From assembly GCA_030248135.1 (NCBI GenBank), contig JASANC010005472.1, positions 45,857 through 109,856 on the forward strand: 64,000 nucleotides of DNA. Direction: 5' to 3'. The stretch is from Theristus sp. LFF4_11. Taxonomy: Eukaryota; Nematoda; Chromadorea; Monhysterida; Xyalidae. A program made the translations under genes and the position numbers. Positions 1 through 11,757 of this stretch are shown piece after piece. The notes below the pieces were generated by a model. The model searched no databases, was not told where the DNA came from, and saw nothing but the letters and a program-made list of their open reading frames with translations. How positions within the stretch are numbered: position 1 is the first letter of the stretch; each line of letters opens with the position of its first letter.

Positions 1-2
1 GA

Positions 3-1283
3 ATTCTAAAGAACAGAATTATGAATCATTGTATCACAAACAACATTTTCTCACCCAATCAATTTGGCTTTCTTCCAGGGCGCGGTGTTGAGCTACAATT
101 ACTGAAATGTATGAATGATTGGACTTTAAGCTGGGACAAAGGTATAGGTGTTGATGTTATTTACTTTGATGTTTCGAAGGCCTTTGACACAGTTTCACAC
201 GCTGTATTAATCTCAAAGTTAAACGAATTAGGACTGGATGCGGTTCTCGTTCAATGGATTGCAGCGTATCTGGAGAATCGAACTCAATGTGTCAGGGTCG
301 GTGGATTTCAATCTAAATTTGTGAATGTAACGTCAGGGGTTCCGCAAGGTTCGGTTCTGGGTCCGATTCTTTTTGCTCTGTTTGTCAACGATCTCCCGAA
401 ATGTGTCACTCATTCCAATATTGTGGTATATGCTGATGATGTCAAAATTTATCGAGAAGTTGAAAGTGTGGAAGATAAAATTCTGATCGAGAATGATCTG
501 ATCGCAATTGAGAAATGGTTGAAAATAAATAAACTAAAACTTGCAGCGGAAAAAACCGTGTGCTTACACTTGAATCCATCTCGTAACCCAAAGTTCAATT
601 ACACTGTTGGTGGAAAATCCGTGCAAAATGTCAGTAAGATCAAAGATCTTGGAGTGGTAATTGATGAGAGATTATCCTTCGCTGATCATGTATCTGAAAT
701 TTGTGGCAAATCAAAGAGCATGGCGGGCCTCATTAAACGGTGTTTCAGAACCAGATCGACAACAGCTAGAATGAAGTTATTTAATGCGATGGTTGTAACC
801 AAGCTCTCGTATTGCAATTCGGTTTGGTCTCCGTCTCAAGTAGGTCTTTTGAAGAGAGTGGAATCCGTTCAAAGAAGTTTCACAAAGTATCTCGAAGGTG
901 TAAATTTTGAAACATCATACACCCAGCGGCTCATTGATTTGCAGCAAAGTTCACTTGTATTCAAGAGAATTGTGTCAGACCTGGTAATGGTTTACAAATT
1001 TATCAATGCAAAGTGTTATGTCTTAAATCTATCAGACTTCTTTGAGGTTCACCAAGGGGAATTTGGTACTAGAGGTCATCAACATAAATTGAACACACCG
1101 CCTGTAAAGACGTCAATTAGAGCTGGTGCTTGGGCCGTGCGAACCATCCAACTCTGGAACAGTCTGAATCAAGACACAGTCTCAGCTCCCTCAACCTCTT
1201 CTTTCAAAAATAGGCTTATTGCAAACGAATCTCAACTCATCCATAAATTTATTGCGACACGTTTCCCCTCCCTTCTGGCTTGA
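3..1283 (+). mobile_element. Non-LTR retrotransposon reverse transcriptase, 3' part (CR1/Jockey-like)
   Basis: The frame is open from base 3, so the protein continues left of the window; the first ATG is at 21. About 420 residues are visible. They contain the palm and finger motifs of a LINE reverse transcriptase in order: QFGFLPGRG, FDVSKAFDTVSH, SGVPQGSVLGPILF, the catalytic YADD near residue 138, then KLAAEK and the DLGVVID thumb motif. The C-terminal part has the usual tail with YCNSVWSP, QRSFTKYL and LWNSLN. Together these point to a CR1/Jockey-group element. No stop or frameshift interrupts the visible part, so the copy may be young. A 3' UTR and an A-rich tail with AAAC repeats follow at about 1284-1420. 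The endonuclease and ORF1 would lie upstream, outside the window. Confidence 0.93.
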
Positions 1284-2289
1284 TTTCCGTGGACCTGGGG
1301 ATGCCGCTCTCCGTTGCTCTTCCTTTCCCATTGAGAAAAACTTTGCGAATTGATAAATTCATCTTAGGTCCATTAAACATTCTTGCTTAAAAAAAAGAAA
1401 AAGAAAAACAAACAAACAATTACATTGTGTTCAATGTCCCCTTTCACTTCAACTTTTTCTAAACTTGCCAACATTGCCCTGCTTGTGGTCGGAAAATGTT
1501 TGTGGTGTTCCGTTGCTAATCCTTTTGTGTTCTTTCAGGATTTCTTTTGTTAATACGTCAGAAACTTCAGAAGCCAGTCGAGTTTCGTCTTGTGCACTGA
1601 GATTGTGCGGTAGTTTGAGTTCGTATTCGTATCGTCGATGAAGTGGATTATCTGTTTTGTTTTGAACAGTTTTGATCGGGCAGTCATGAGTTTGATTCTC
1701 GCTAGTTATTTTATTTGTTAATGTTTCGTCGTGTGTGACAGTTTTCGTGATTGATAACTTGTTTTGAAAAAAGTTCAAAATTTAAATTCTCAGAACCTCA
1801 GCTCAGTCAGCTCAGTCAGTTCATCGTGTTTTGTTCGTGTGGTGGTTAATGCGTGATGTTATTGATTGTTTCATTGTATTTTGTACTAACGGGTATTACC
1901 TATTTCGATGCTTCGGCATCGTGTGACTACCTTGGTACGATAAACGTTACATCGTTACATCGTTAAAATCAAATTACTCAACGCTGTTTTGAAAAGTGAC
2001 GGCAAAAAACCGAAATGAGGCAATTTGTCAGTTGATTTTTGAATTTTATGAAACACAGAAAACATTAAATCAAAGAGGTGGCTTAAGGGGGTTTGATTTT
2101 TTTCAAGATTCAAGATTTGAATCTCAAAATTAGCGATATTTTTAAGAATTACGAACAAAAATGGTCAACTTTGGTCAAAAATTGACTCATTTCAGAGCTT
2201 CAAAGACAAAAATTTCCAGATAGATACCAGGCTGAGAATTTTTTTTGGATAGATAATAGCTGAGCCGAAAAATCTTTTCTGATAGATAG
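1284..2289. other. LINE 3' UTR and tail, then unassigned AT-rich DNA
   Basis: Up to about 1420 this is the 3' UTR and A-rich tail of the retrotransposon. The rest has no recognisable gene. A 109-codon frame on the minus strand at 1449-1778 has no family match that I recognise. Confidence 0.5.
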
Positions 2290-2930
2290 ATTCGAAAATT
2301 TTTGGGCCCCCCTCCCCAAGAACAACTATGGTTGTCTGGTTGCTGTTTCGTGTCGTGTCGTCGCGACATCATCAGAATTGATCGAATTTCAAGCCGGTAT
2401 GATGTTTGTCTTCACTTTAGCTGGGAACAATTACAATTAGTGACGTTTTGGGGGTCAAAACACAAGAAGAGGCATGGTAAACGGTTTGGAAAAGGGTAAA
2501 TGAGGTCACCAAAACAAAATCTGCAAAGTTCCGCCATATGAGAGTCATTCGGGGAATCGGGAGGCGCTTGCATATCATCAGTAGCGAAAGCGGGACCTCG
2601 GGTGAGGGGGGGGTGTTTGCCTGATTTTAGAGGGGGGGGTCAGGTTTGTTTCTGACCAAACAAGCAACTTGTTTGCACAAAATATTCTGTATTTTACAAG
2701 AATTTCTGTGTTTTTCTAAGGCCAAAATTTGGTATCACCCGTGCGATCCCGTGCACCCCCCCCCCTCACGAAATTTTTCTGCCAGTGCACCCCCCCTCAG
2801 GAAAATTTGCTGCCCGTGCACCCCCCCCCTCACCGAGAAGGCACCTGACCCCCCCCCCCTCTAAAATTAGGCAAACACCCCCCCTCACCCGAGGTCCCGC
2901 TTTCGCTACTGTTAGGTTTAGGATTAGGAA
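2290..2930. repeat. Dispersed repeat plus foldback with long G and C runs
   Basis: Bases 2290-2590 match, with small differences, 32860-33130 and part of 55880-56050, so this is a dispersed family. Bases 2580-2645 and 2842-2910 are near-perfect reverse complements: one arm carries G runs after gtagcgaaagcggg, the other C runs before cccgctttcgctac. This makes a foldback of about 330 bp. The loop holds repeated words such as gaaatttttctgcc and gtgcaccccccc. The sequence 2912-3003 is also found at 34397-34500. Confidence 0.75.
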
Positions 2931-3102
2931 CCTACAACGACTCATTGCAAGCAACCTCTGATCAGAAATCAAAAAAAATCACTTTTAAGTATGTATACAA
3001 ATCCAGCCCCTCAACGACTTCGCTTTTGACGTCGCTTCTTTATTGGCTAGCTCTCAACTTCTTCTTCTTGCTAATCTTGCTCGCTGGTCAAGGAAAGTCA
3101 AC

Positions 3103-5149
3103 ATGAACATTTTGTCGAAAACAGCAGATCTCCTGCGAGCTGCGCCAGGAAAGGTAAACAGAAATACTCGTCTTCTGTGTGGTCAACTATTCCTTGCACC
3201 CCTCGTTCAGTTACTGTTTCACGTTGCTTCTGTTCATTTCAGGCACGTGACGATTTGGGACTGCTGGCCGAAGAGGCGAGGCACGGCTTCACGGCGCACC
3301 ACATAGTCAACATATTGTCATCTGTCAGTTTTCTAATATGCAAACACAATGTTCTCATCTGTGAATGGCTGTTTCCAAAGGATACTGAATGCGGCATCAG
3401 TTTGGTGAGTTGATTGTTTGCTTTTTGGTATTATCAATTTTTTGGGTTCTGCCTGCGACTCAATGCGTTTACATGCAGTATGCAAACGTCAATAAAAAAC
3501 TATTTTCAATCTTCATGTAGCAATTCAAAATAGCTAAGTGACCCGGTCCTGTTCAGAGGACTCGGATCACTTTACCAATTTTGAATTCCCACGTCATGCA
3601 TGAAACTGTTGGCTTGTCTATGCATGGCGCATTGAATCTCGGAGCCAAAATACAAGATAATAAGTGTTGTTCAATTGAAAAATTCAAACGAGAAATTTCA
3701 GCGCGAACATCAGATCGTGATTTTTGCTGCGTGCATTATCTTTTGGAAGAACCGAAAATCAAGTATGCATCAAACTACATTCTGATACATTTGTTTGTTT
3801 GTTGTTGGTTGATGTTGGTACAGGTACTTGACATTGATAAGTTGTAAAAGTTGTGACTAACACTTCCGACAGAGCGCAGCGATGTGCTGCTTTTCTTTTC
3901 AGCAAGCTGGCTTCACTATTTGTCGAACGTTTTCACGTTCATGCGACTCGCGAACATCTTTCTGTTCATGAACGTCGATCCAGTGATTGGCTTGTTGTAT
4001 GCGGTTGTTGTGCTCCGTGAGTGATTTTGCGAGTTGCAGTCGTGATTCACGTTGAGTGAGCTGATCAAAAATTCCACACTTCGTCATTTCAGTGATCGCA
4101 GTTTTGTTGCCAGAACCGGCGTACCGCGGTCCGGATCGAATCATGTTTTTCAACGGCAACGAACTGCAGGTCCTTTTTTTCACCGTGTGTTTGATCAAAC
4201 GTGTCATTTTTTGCAGAATACAGAGCTCGGGTGTCAAGTTGCAAGAGAATTGCAAGAAAACCAGTTTGGCCACAAATTGGGCGTTGATTTCAACCAACCT
4301 CGATACATTCGTTTTGCTTACTGATTCAGCATAAATGTATGCAAGCAGCGAACCAGCATACATGTTAGACTCGCATATGCTCTGTATTCTGCGAAAAAGT
4401 GACAGGTTTAATGTAAACTAACATACGTTACTATCGATCGTCATTATCAAACGCAAACTAATAATAGTCCTGACCAGCTTCACTTTTTTGACCAGGATGA
4501 ACTTGCTCGCAACAAGCGCACCACCTACTTGATTCAGTTCTACACGAACTGGTCACCGGAGTGCAAGCGTGTCGTTCCGGTGATTGCGAAACTCAGTGAA
4601 CAGTGGGTGCATTTAGTTTGTTATATGCTGGACAGACAGATACTAATACTGCCCGCTTGGTAGCAGAGTGTCTTGCTTTCATGTCAGCTCATCAAAAATG
4701 CAAATGTAAAACCCCTGGATGTTTTCGCTGTCGTTCGTTCAGATTCTCTCTGCCGAACTTGCGTTTCGGCAAAGTGGACGTCGGTCGGAATCAGGCGGCG
4801 GCCGATCACTTTTGCATCAACAACGCCGCCACGAGCAGACAGCTGCCGAGCTTGATTCTGTACAGGGCTGGCAAAGAGGTGCTGCGGAGGCCGATGGTCA
4901 TGAAGGCACGTGCGTTGGCCTATGTGTTCAAGGAGGTGGGCGTCTGTGCGTTCATGGAACTGTTGTGCTGCCGCGTGATTGGTGGACGGCGATTTGTGGA
5001 AAAAAGAAAACGACACACTTCAGGAGAACATCGTGCGCGACTTCGACCTGGCGAATTTGTATGCCGAATGCAAGGAATCGTTGTCGAAACAATCGAGAAA
5101 GGAAATGGCCGCCGCTGCGGAGGATGAGACGGCAAAGAAGTCGCAGTGA
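3103..5149 (+). CDS. tmx2: Thioredoxin-related transmembrane protein 2 (TMX2)
   Basis: Eight exons join in frame: 3103-3153, 3243-3404, 3702-3762, 3903-4016, 4093-4169, 4496-4602, 4743-4935 and 5024-5149. They give 296 residues, the same length as human TMX2. TMX2 is an ER-membrane thioredoxin-fold protein linked to redox and calcium control. Hydrophobic segments in exons 2, 3 and 4-5 match the membrane spans of the family. The thioredoxin part includes FYTNWSPEC, FGKVDVGR and RQLPSLILYRAGKE. The active-site motif is SPEC, lacking the first cysteine, as in human SNDC. The C terminus is KKSQ, a KKxx ER-retrieval signal. I chose the ATG at 3103 because the frame upstream meets a stop at 2986 with no other ATG between. 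A repeat of the intron-associated family fills most of intron 2. The poly(A) signal is at 5353-5358. Confidence 0.93.
4190..4410. repeat. Short palindromic repeat in TMX2 intron 5
   Basis: A stretch near 4200-4225 (gcagaatacagagc) is the reverse complement of 4378-4405 (gctctgtattctgc), with the neighbouring gtgtcatttttt also paired. A further arm copy lies at 60368-60400 in the importin gene. This fits a small foldback MITE lying mostly in TMX2 intron 5. Confidence 0.5.
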
Positions 5150-5336
5150 AAGAGAATCTCGTTTGTCAGTGAGTCTTGTTTTTCTGGTGCTGTTGTTATT
5201 GTTTTGTCTTGTTTTTTGTTGTTATGATTCATTAGTGCTGTTGACTTTGCTACGAGACTTGCGTTGTTTCCGCTAGTCGTTCAGATTTTGTAGTCGTTTT
5301 TATTTTACGTCGTGTCAACTCGAATGGTTCATAATT

Positions 5337-5358
5337 TTTATTCAAAGAACTAAATAAA
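5337..5358. promoter_or_regulatory. Paired convergent poly(A) signals
   Basis: An AATAAA on the minus strand at 5337-5342 serves the thrombospondin-repeat gene (stop at 5401-5403). An AATAAA on the plus strand at 5353-5358 serves TMX2 (stop at 5147-5149). Each signal lies inside the other gene's expected 3' UTR, so the two mature 3' ends should overlap by tens of bases. Confidence 0.65.
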
Positions 5359-5400
5359 AACCGAGCTTGTCAAATTTGGTTAGTACTCTGCGCAGTTTGC

Positions 5401-8400
5401 TCATTGCCTCGGACACGGCTCCAACTGTCTTGAGCGCCGGCTGCCTCCCGCACACAGGGTCGCACTCAAAGTCGCCCCCATTCGTGACAGACAGGAGCGC
5501 CTGCGCTGACGCCTCACGGGGTTGTCCACGCAGGACGTCCAGTTCGACCACGTCGTCCAATGGGCTGCTTGAGCGGCAAAATTGTTTTCATTGTGTCGAG
5601 TTGCACTGACATAAGCGACCAGCCTTACCATGGTGGTTCACAAGCTGCATGCTTGGATTGAAAACTGGCAGATTACGACGCCGCTGTCTGTGCCGGTAGT
5701 CGATGGGAGCTGATAATTCATAGGTTGCTCATTAATAAGCCAGTATTCTAGATTTATTCAAACGTGTCCGGACTAAAATGACGTCATTTGCGTTAAAACG
5801 CCCGTTTGTCAAAGTCAAAGTTTGTCATGACATTAAAATGTTAGTTTGGTGTGACTGATTCGACATTCACCATTTGTTTACGGGAAGAAATCGGCTAAAC
5901 GGAAACTCTCTGGTTTGCTGTTAACGGCAAGTGCATGTTTTGCGGCATGTAACGTCATTTCAGTGGGACACGTTTAAAAAAATAGGCCATACCGTGATCT
6001 ACATAAAATCGTCATAACCTGATTTTGTGTCACCTGGATATTTCTTGCTCATTGCGCGCACCGAAGGCGGCACCAAGCTCGGCTGATGCGCGTTGCCACG
6101 CAGCGACGGCGTCGGCCAGATTGGCGCTTGCTGGCCGAAGACGAGCCTCGGTGGCCGATGAAGCACACGATTCGGCGGGGGGCTGATCGAGGGCGGCCGC
6201 TCGACGATGCTGGGCGAACTGAAGTGGAACAGTGGTTGACGGTGCAGTGGACTCGGAGCTGGCGCTGGCTGGAACACTGGAACAGTGTGCGTGGCGAATC
6301 TGGGCGGCTGCGCATGTTGGTGCGACACAAACGTGCTCGCTGGTTGCTGTTGTGTGTTGAAGACGAAGTGTGCCGGCCGGGCACCTCGTTGCGGTTGAGG
6401 TGCAACAGCAGGTCGCCTGAGGAATGGTGCGGGGTGGAATGGGACGCCGTGGGATGGCGGCGGGAAATGATTTCTCGTGGTTTGTGGGGCAATCGCTTGG
6501 GGGACGTGCTTTGGGCGATGGTGGTCATTGTTACGCCAATCGGTGGCGTGCTGCTGGTTTGCAGTGTTCACATTTGGCGGGTGATTGATGACGGCTGCAA
6601 TGAGGGCATCATTCGGTGGATAACTGGGAGGGGGCGGCGTCGTCAGCCGTGTGCTGTGGAACAGTGGAGAGGGACTGGTTTTCAAATAAGTGTGTCTTTG
6701 AGTTGAAACAGTTGATGGAACCAAGTTTGGCTGAAATGTTGTTTTCAAATCGGCCAAGTAATCTTCAACCGCAGCCACTGTCTTTTGGTGCACGGGGCCT
6801 TTATAATGGCTTTCGTCACTTTTGGGAATAGTTTCGCCATCGCCTGGCAATTGGCCGTAACTTCCAATGAATCGGTCACCGTCGTAAGTTGATTTTTGCG
6901 TGTGAAAGCCCGTCCAAAGTTCATCTGGCGACTGCGCGGTACCAGTGGTTGGATCCGGTTCCGCTGATGATTCTGTGACTGCTGTTGTGCGTTGTGTCAC
7001 CTGGCTTGAAGTGAGAAAGTCAGGTGTCAGCGTTTCTCCACTTTCATCGCCGTCAATTGGTTCATCAATGTCGTCCGTCGGTTGTTCGTGTTCTGAACTT
7101 TCACTTTCATAGTTAAAAGAATCATAATCAATCTCGGAGTATTCATCAAGAGGAAAAAATGTCACTGACGGGGTTTGTGGAGTGACATCGGGAATAAGGT
7201 CTGACTGGTCAGTGGTGACAACTGTCGGCACTGGTCTGGTGTGGTCATCTGGCACAACAGACTCCGTCTGGGTGGACGTTTCTGTGCTCGTTGCCTCCGT
7301 GTTTTCTGCCAGAAATTTGTTGAAAAACGAGCTTGCGATATCTTCTGGCGATAAGCCTTCTTCTAACGCCTCATCCGGGTAGTCAGGGTAATCATATTCT
7401 CCAATATTCGATCGTTTTCGAGCGTTATCAAACTGATTACGGGATTTTCGTGCCGAGTCGTTGTTCAGATCGACATGTGGAACGATATTCCGCTTGAATT
7501 GATTTTGAATGTGATACTCATTGAGCGGTAACTGAGGCGGCACGAATTCATTTCGTGAATTTCTTTCATTCACATAATTATGGTGAACATTGTTTTGAAT
7601 CGTGATCGCCAGTCCACGCTGCCGATTTACCTCCGCTGAGAAATCATGGTCTTTTTCCAAGTTCGTCTTTTTCTTGACAACATTATTGATTGGCGCTGAA
7701 CCAAAACCTGCTCGAATGCCTGCCTCGTTTCGGCCTTTCGTGGTGTCAGCATTCATTGTTGGGGAGATTTCTCCCAAATGCGGCGTTGTGGTTGGCTGTT
7801 TGGGTTTGGAGAGGATCACATGTTCAGTGGCTTGGCTGTCGTGTACGTGGTGTTTTGTCGTTTTCAGTTGAACATTGTTGTTGCGACCTTGGTGTTTCTC
7901 CATTTGTTGTTGGCTTACTGCACTGCCATCGGTGGGCCACCCAGTTTCTTGTTCACTTTTTTCAAACTCTGCAATTTCCATGTCTTGCGGTTGTTGTGTC
8001 CCAGTGAAACTATGAATGTCGTGGCCTTCTCTGCTGAGCAACCTTCCCTGAGTCGAATGCGTCATAGAATCACCGCCATTGGTGCTTGGAGGATGTGAAA
8101 ACTGGATTCTCAATGGTGGAGTGGAACTGGAGACTATGACGAAATCGTCTTCGTTTGGCACTTGGGTTGGACTCGTTTTGGAAAACGGTAATATCGCAAC
8201 GTGATTTCGATTGTAATTTGGACCTGCAGTGGATTGCATTTTCTGATGCTGCTGCTGAAAGGTGTAGAATATTTCTTCTTGTTTTTGGGTTGAGAACGGG
8301 AGATTAGTGTTCTTCAAAGGCGTGACAGTCGGTTGATTGTCGAATCGATTGTCAAATCTTTCGGAGCTTGGTTGCGAAGAGAATAGCAGATTTCTGAAAT

Positions 8401-11400
8401 TTGAATCCGGTGCAGCTGCTGCTGCTGCTGGTGCTCGTGGACTGACAGCCGGTGCTGGAAAGCTGCTTGCGACAAACCGGTTGCCACCAGTGCCTGGTAA
8501 CCCTGCTTCACTGTGATACGTGCTGTCAGGCGCTGGTTGAAAATTTTGCTGACTTTGAACGATGCGTTCATGGCTGGGAGTTTCTTGTTCATTGGAGTGC
8601 AGGCCAATGGCTACGGACGCTGACGGTGACTTCGGATTCACGACGGGTGGCCACCCGGAGTGGTGCGGTTGTTGAATTCTGGGATTCGAAGGCGCCAAAC
8701 TGTTGGAGCCAGGTGGCTTGTTTTGACCGCTCGGACCAACGTTGATGTATGCTTCTGGACTTGTTGGCTTTGTTGAATGCAACTCCAAATTTGTTGACGG
8801 AGCCAATGGATTGATGGCTGGTGATGGAGCTGCACCGTTAGATCCTACAATTGTCCTTTCGTTTGTTGTTGAAAGTTGTAACGGTGCTCTGGGATCCAGG
8901 CTTGGTGCTACATTCGTGTCACCGTAACGGTTTATTCTAAAGTTTGGACTTGAAGACGGTCCAGCGAGACGAAAGTTTGATGAGGGAGCCAGTGGGGCAA
9001 GAGCCGGAGGTGGGGCATTGCCAACAGAATGAGCAGATAGTTCTTCAAACAGTTTTGTCTGTGTTCTTGGATTCGGGCTGGGTGCGAAAATCGGCCTTTC
9101 TTGATACCCGTGAGCGGTGGAGGAAGAATCAGAATTTGAGTTTAGGTTCGCTGAAGGCGCCAATGAGCCTGCCGCAAATGAGGGAGCCAATGGGGAACGA
9201 GCTGCAGGTGGCGCATCGCCAAAAGAATGAGCAGATGATTCTTCAAACGGTTTTGACTGTGTTCTTGAATTCGGGCTAGGTGCGAAAATCGGCTTTTCGT
9301 GATACCCGTAAGTGGTGGGTGAAGAATTAGAATTCGAGTGAAGGTTCGCTGAAGGCACCAATGGGCCTGCCGCAAATGAACGAGCCAATGGGGAAAGAGC
9401 TGGAGGTGGGGCATCGCCAAAAGAATGAATAGATGAGTCTTCAAACGGTTTTAACTGTGTTCTTGAATTCGGGCTAGGTGCGAAAATCGGCCTTTCGTGA
9501 TACCCGTGAGCGGTGGAGGAAGAATCAGACTTCGAGTGAAGGTCCGCTGAAGGCGCCAATGGGCTTGCCGCAAATGGCGGTGGTTGATGGTTGGCATTGA
9601 TTGTGGAAAATGCAGTATTTTTGCTTGCAGACTTGTTACGAAAGGACACTCTTTGATTGCCTCTGCCCGAGTCTTGGCTTGGAACTCGTGATGGTGCTTC
9701 AGGATGAATGGCGGGTGCGGGTGCATTGTTATTTTGGTGTTTTTGGTGCCGACTGCCTGATGATTCGTAATTTGAACGCGAGTATTGACCTGCACTACGG
9801 TCGTGTGGTCGTTCAATGTTTACAACTGGAGAAGGTGCTTTTGCATTTGCACTCGGAGCGTGCGATTCTTTGCTCTGCTCATAATTGCTATTTTCGTTGC
9901 CTGAATTGGACCAATTTCTTGATGAAGGTGTTTGGTTGACTGACGGAGACGGATGTCGATAGTTGCTGTTGCCAACTGCCGAAAACTCAATTTCTCTCCG
10001 ATGAGTCGATAGACTTCCCTGCAAGTTGTCTCCAATGGGTGCAGTTGGGTTTGCGGCTGGTGGGGAACCTTTGGCGAAATTTCTGTGTGGCTCCGCAACT
10101 TTTGCTAGCTTGTCTTGCTCGAACACCGGATTCTGGGACGGGGCTTGTGGACGGATGTTGGAGGGCAAACGTTTGTGAGCGTGTCCCGATGCATGTTGTG
10201 TGTCCGTTGGAGCGGGAGCATGTGCTATTGGTTCTCGGTATGAACGATCTTGATTATTCCGTTCTTGATCATTCGAGCCCGTATTGTAGTCCCTTTCGCT
10301 TCCGTCGTATTCTTCGTAAAAATTGTCATCGGGTGAGGGTTCGTACTCAGAATAACTGGTTTGGTGTCCAGTCTCTGTTCCCCAATTCGGACGTCGGGGT
10401 CGAGATAACGTGGAATTGACGCCGTGCCTACCGCCACTTCGGGAATTTGAAGCGAACACTTCATCCTCCCCATAATAATCATAATTCCAGCGTTCGCCGT
10501 CGCCTCCTCTTCCCTTGACATCCCCGTACTCACTGCTCCACCAGTCGCCTCCAACCGTGTACTCCAGTTTCGAGCCAGACGAGCCGATTTTGCGGCCTCT
10601 TTCAGTTGGCATTCCATGGTGATTCCATCTGTCGACTTTCGTCAGAGCATCAGCCACGTTCGCAGATTCGGTTTCGCCGAGATACGGTTCGATGCTGTCG
10701 TAATCGTCGACGTCCACCACGCCTCTCCGGTGCGGAGTTTGTTTGTCACCGATCTCTGCGCCTCGACTCCAGGCGGCTCGCGGATTCCAGTGCAGCCACC
10801 GCTGACGCACCGACTCTGATTGCTTATTGGCTGGCACTCGCTCGGGTGCACCGTTGCGCGACCGCTTCGCATCGAGTGCTGCTGGTGTGCTGTGTCGGTG
10901 GCGGGCGTGGTCTCGTTGAGACTGATCATCTCCATTCGGCCGTCCGTTGTCCGGATCGACGGAATCGACGCCGTGTCTAGCGAACCAGTCTGCGAATTCA
11001 ACGGTGGACGATTTGGAGTGCGCCTCGGCATTGCTCGGTCGACCACTGCTCTTGGCGTGATTGAAGTTGTATGTCGGCTCAATATCTGCGTAATCGATCA
11101 GACCAACAGCGGCGTCGGTTATCGATTCCACAGTTTTAGCTTGAGCATGATCAGCTTGCGACGACTCGAATTCACGCGTGTTTCGTGAGCTGTGCGCAGT
11201 TTCGCCGCGCAGTCGCCATGCTGTATGACTGCCGACACCCCACTGAGTCCAGCCACTGGTCGCATGCTCGTCGCCTGCCTGTAATGGCATCAGGTTTCAT
11301 GGCCAGGGTGGTGATGGTGATCTCTGAACAATCGGTAAGTTGTCAGTCTGAAACAATACATTGTATTGCTTTTTATTCACCATTTATGTCAAATTGAAAT

Positions 11401-11757
11401 GACGCCATGTGCTATAAAACATGTCTGCCATGAATGGTAAAGCGAATTTGTAACTTAAAGTAAAACTTGAATAGTAACTTTGGCCAATCTCTTCGTTGGA
11501 AAAACAACGGGAAGGGTAAACCAAACTAAACATTCTGGTGGCTGTGCATGACCGACAAACGTTGTCAAAGCAAATGACGTCATTTCGGTCTGACACATGA
11601 ATGAAGCAGCAATACATACCTTCGGTTCGAACGGTGAGTTAGCGGTGTCATACTGCAGCAGTTGAGCACCGGTCGTTTGAGCACAAACTACCACCAGAAC
11701 AAAAGCTGTTCTCACAAGTAATAAGCCGACGATGAAATATTGACGGTTGGTTTTCAT
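5401..11757 (-). CDS. Giant secreted disordered protein with C-terminal thrombospondin type-1 repeat
   Basis: Four exons on the minus strand fit in phase: 11757-11620, 11278-6034, 5709-5629 and 5564-5401, giving about 1875 residues. Exon 1 encodes a signal peptide (hydrophobic core VGLLLV...VLVVVCA). Exon 2 is a single 5.2-kb exon with little predicted structure, rich in Ser, Pro, Asn, His and Asp. It contains three tandem 66-residue repeats, an acidic block (YDYPDYPDEALEEG onwards) and a Pro/His-rich C-terminal third. Exon 3 holds the dibasic cluster RHRQRRR, a possible proprotein-convertase site. Exon 4 is a thrombospondin type-1 repeat with WxxWxxWxxC, R-R-x-R-R-R-x-C and CAGGSRRSR; only four cysteines are seen. 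The 3' splice site of exon 2 is inferred: a TGA lies in frame just upstream, so the exon must start after it. The donor could also be at 6019. An extracellular-matrix or cuticle-associated role is inference. I do not recognise an orthologue. Confidence 0.78.
8968..9561 (-). repeat. Three tandem 198-bp coding repeats
   Basis: Within the giant exon, a unit of 66 codons occurs three times in register, marked by PIFAPSPN followed by RTQ, then the FGDAPP or VGNAPP motif and APS. The corresponding plus-strand word gggctgggtgcgaaaatcgg recurs at about 9074, 9270 and 9468, a spacing of 197-198 bp. The copies differ at several codons while keeping the frame. Confidence 0.9.

Noticed and set aside
1449..1778. 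Minus-strand frame of 109 codons beside the LINE
   Set aside because: It has no recognisable family or splice partner, and AT-rich DNA gives frames of this length by chance.
5999..6033. Stop codon at 5999-6001 as the true end of the secreted protein
   Set aside because: Two donors in phase 1 lie just before it and the downstream exons complete a thrombospondin repeat in the right phase. An unspliced form remains possible.
6086..10980. Plus-strand frames of 60-206 codons across the large minus-strand exon
   Set aside because: They are antisense shadows of the 5.2-kb coding exon of the secreted protein.
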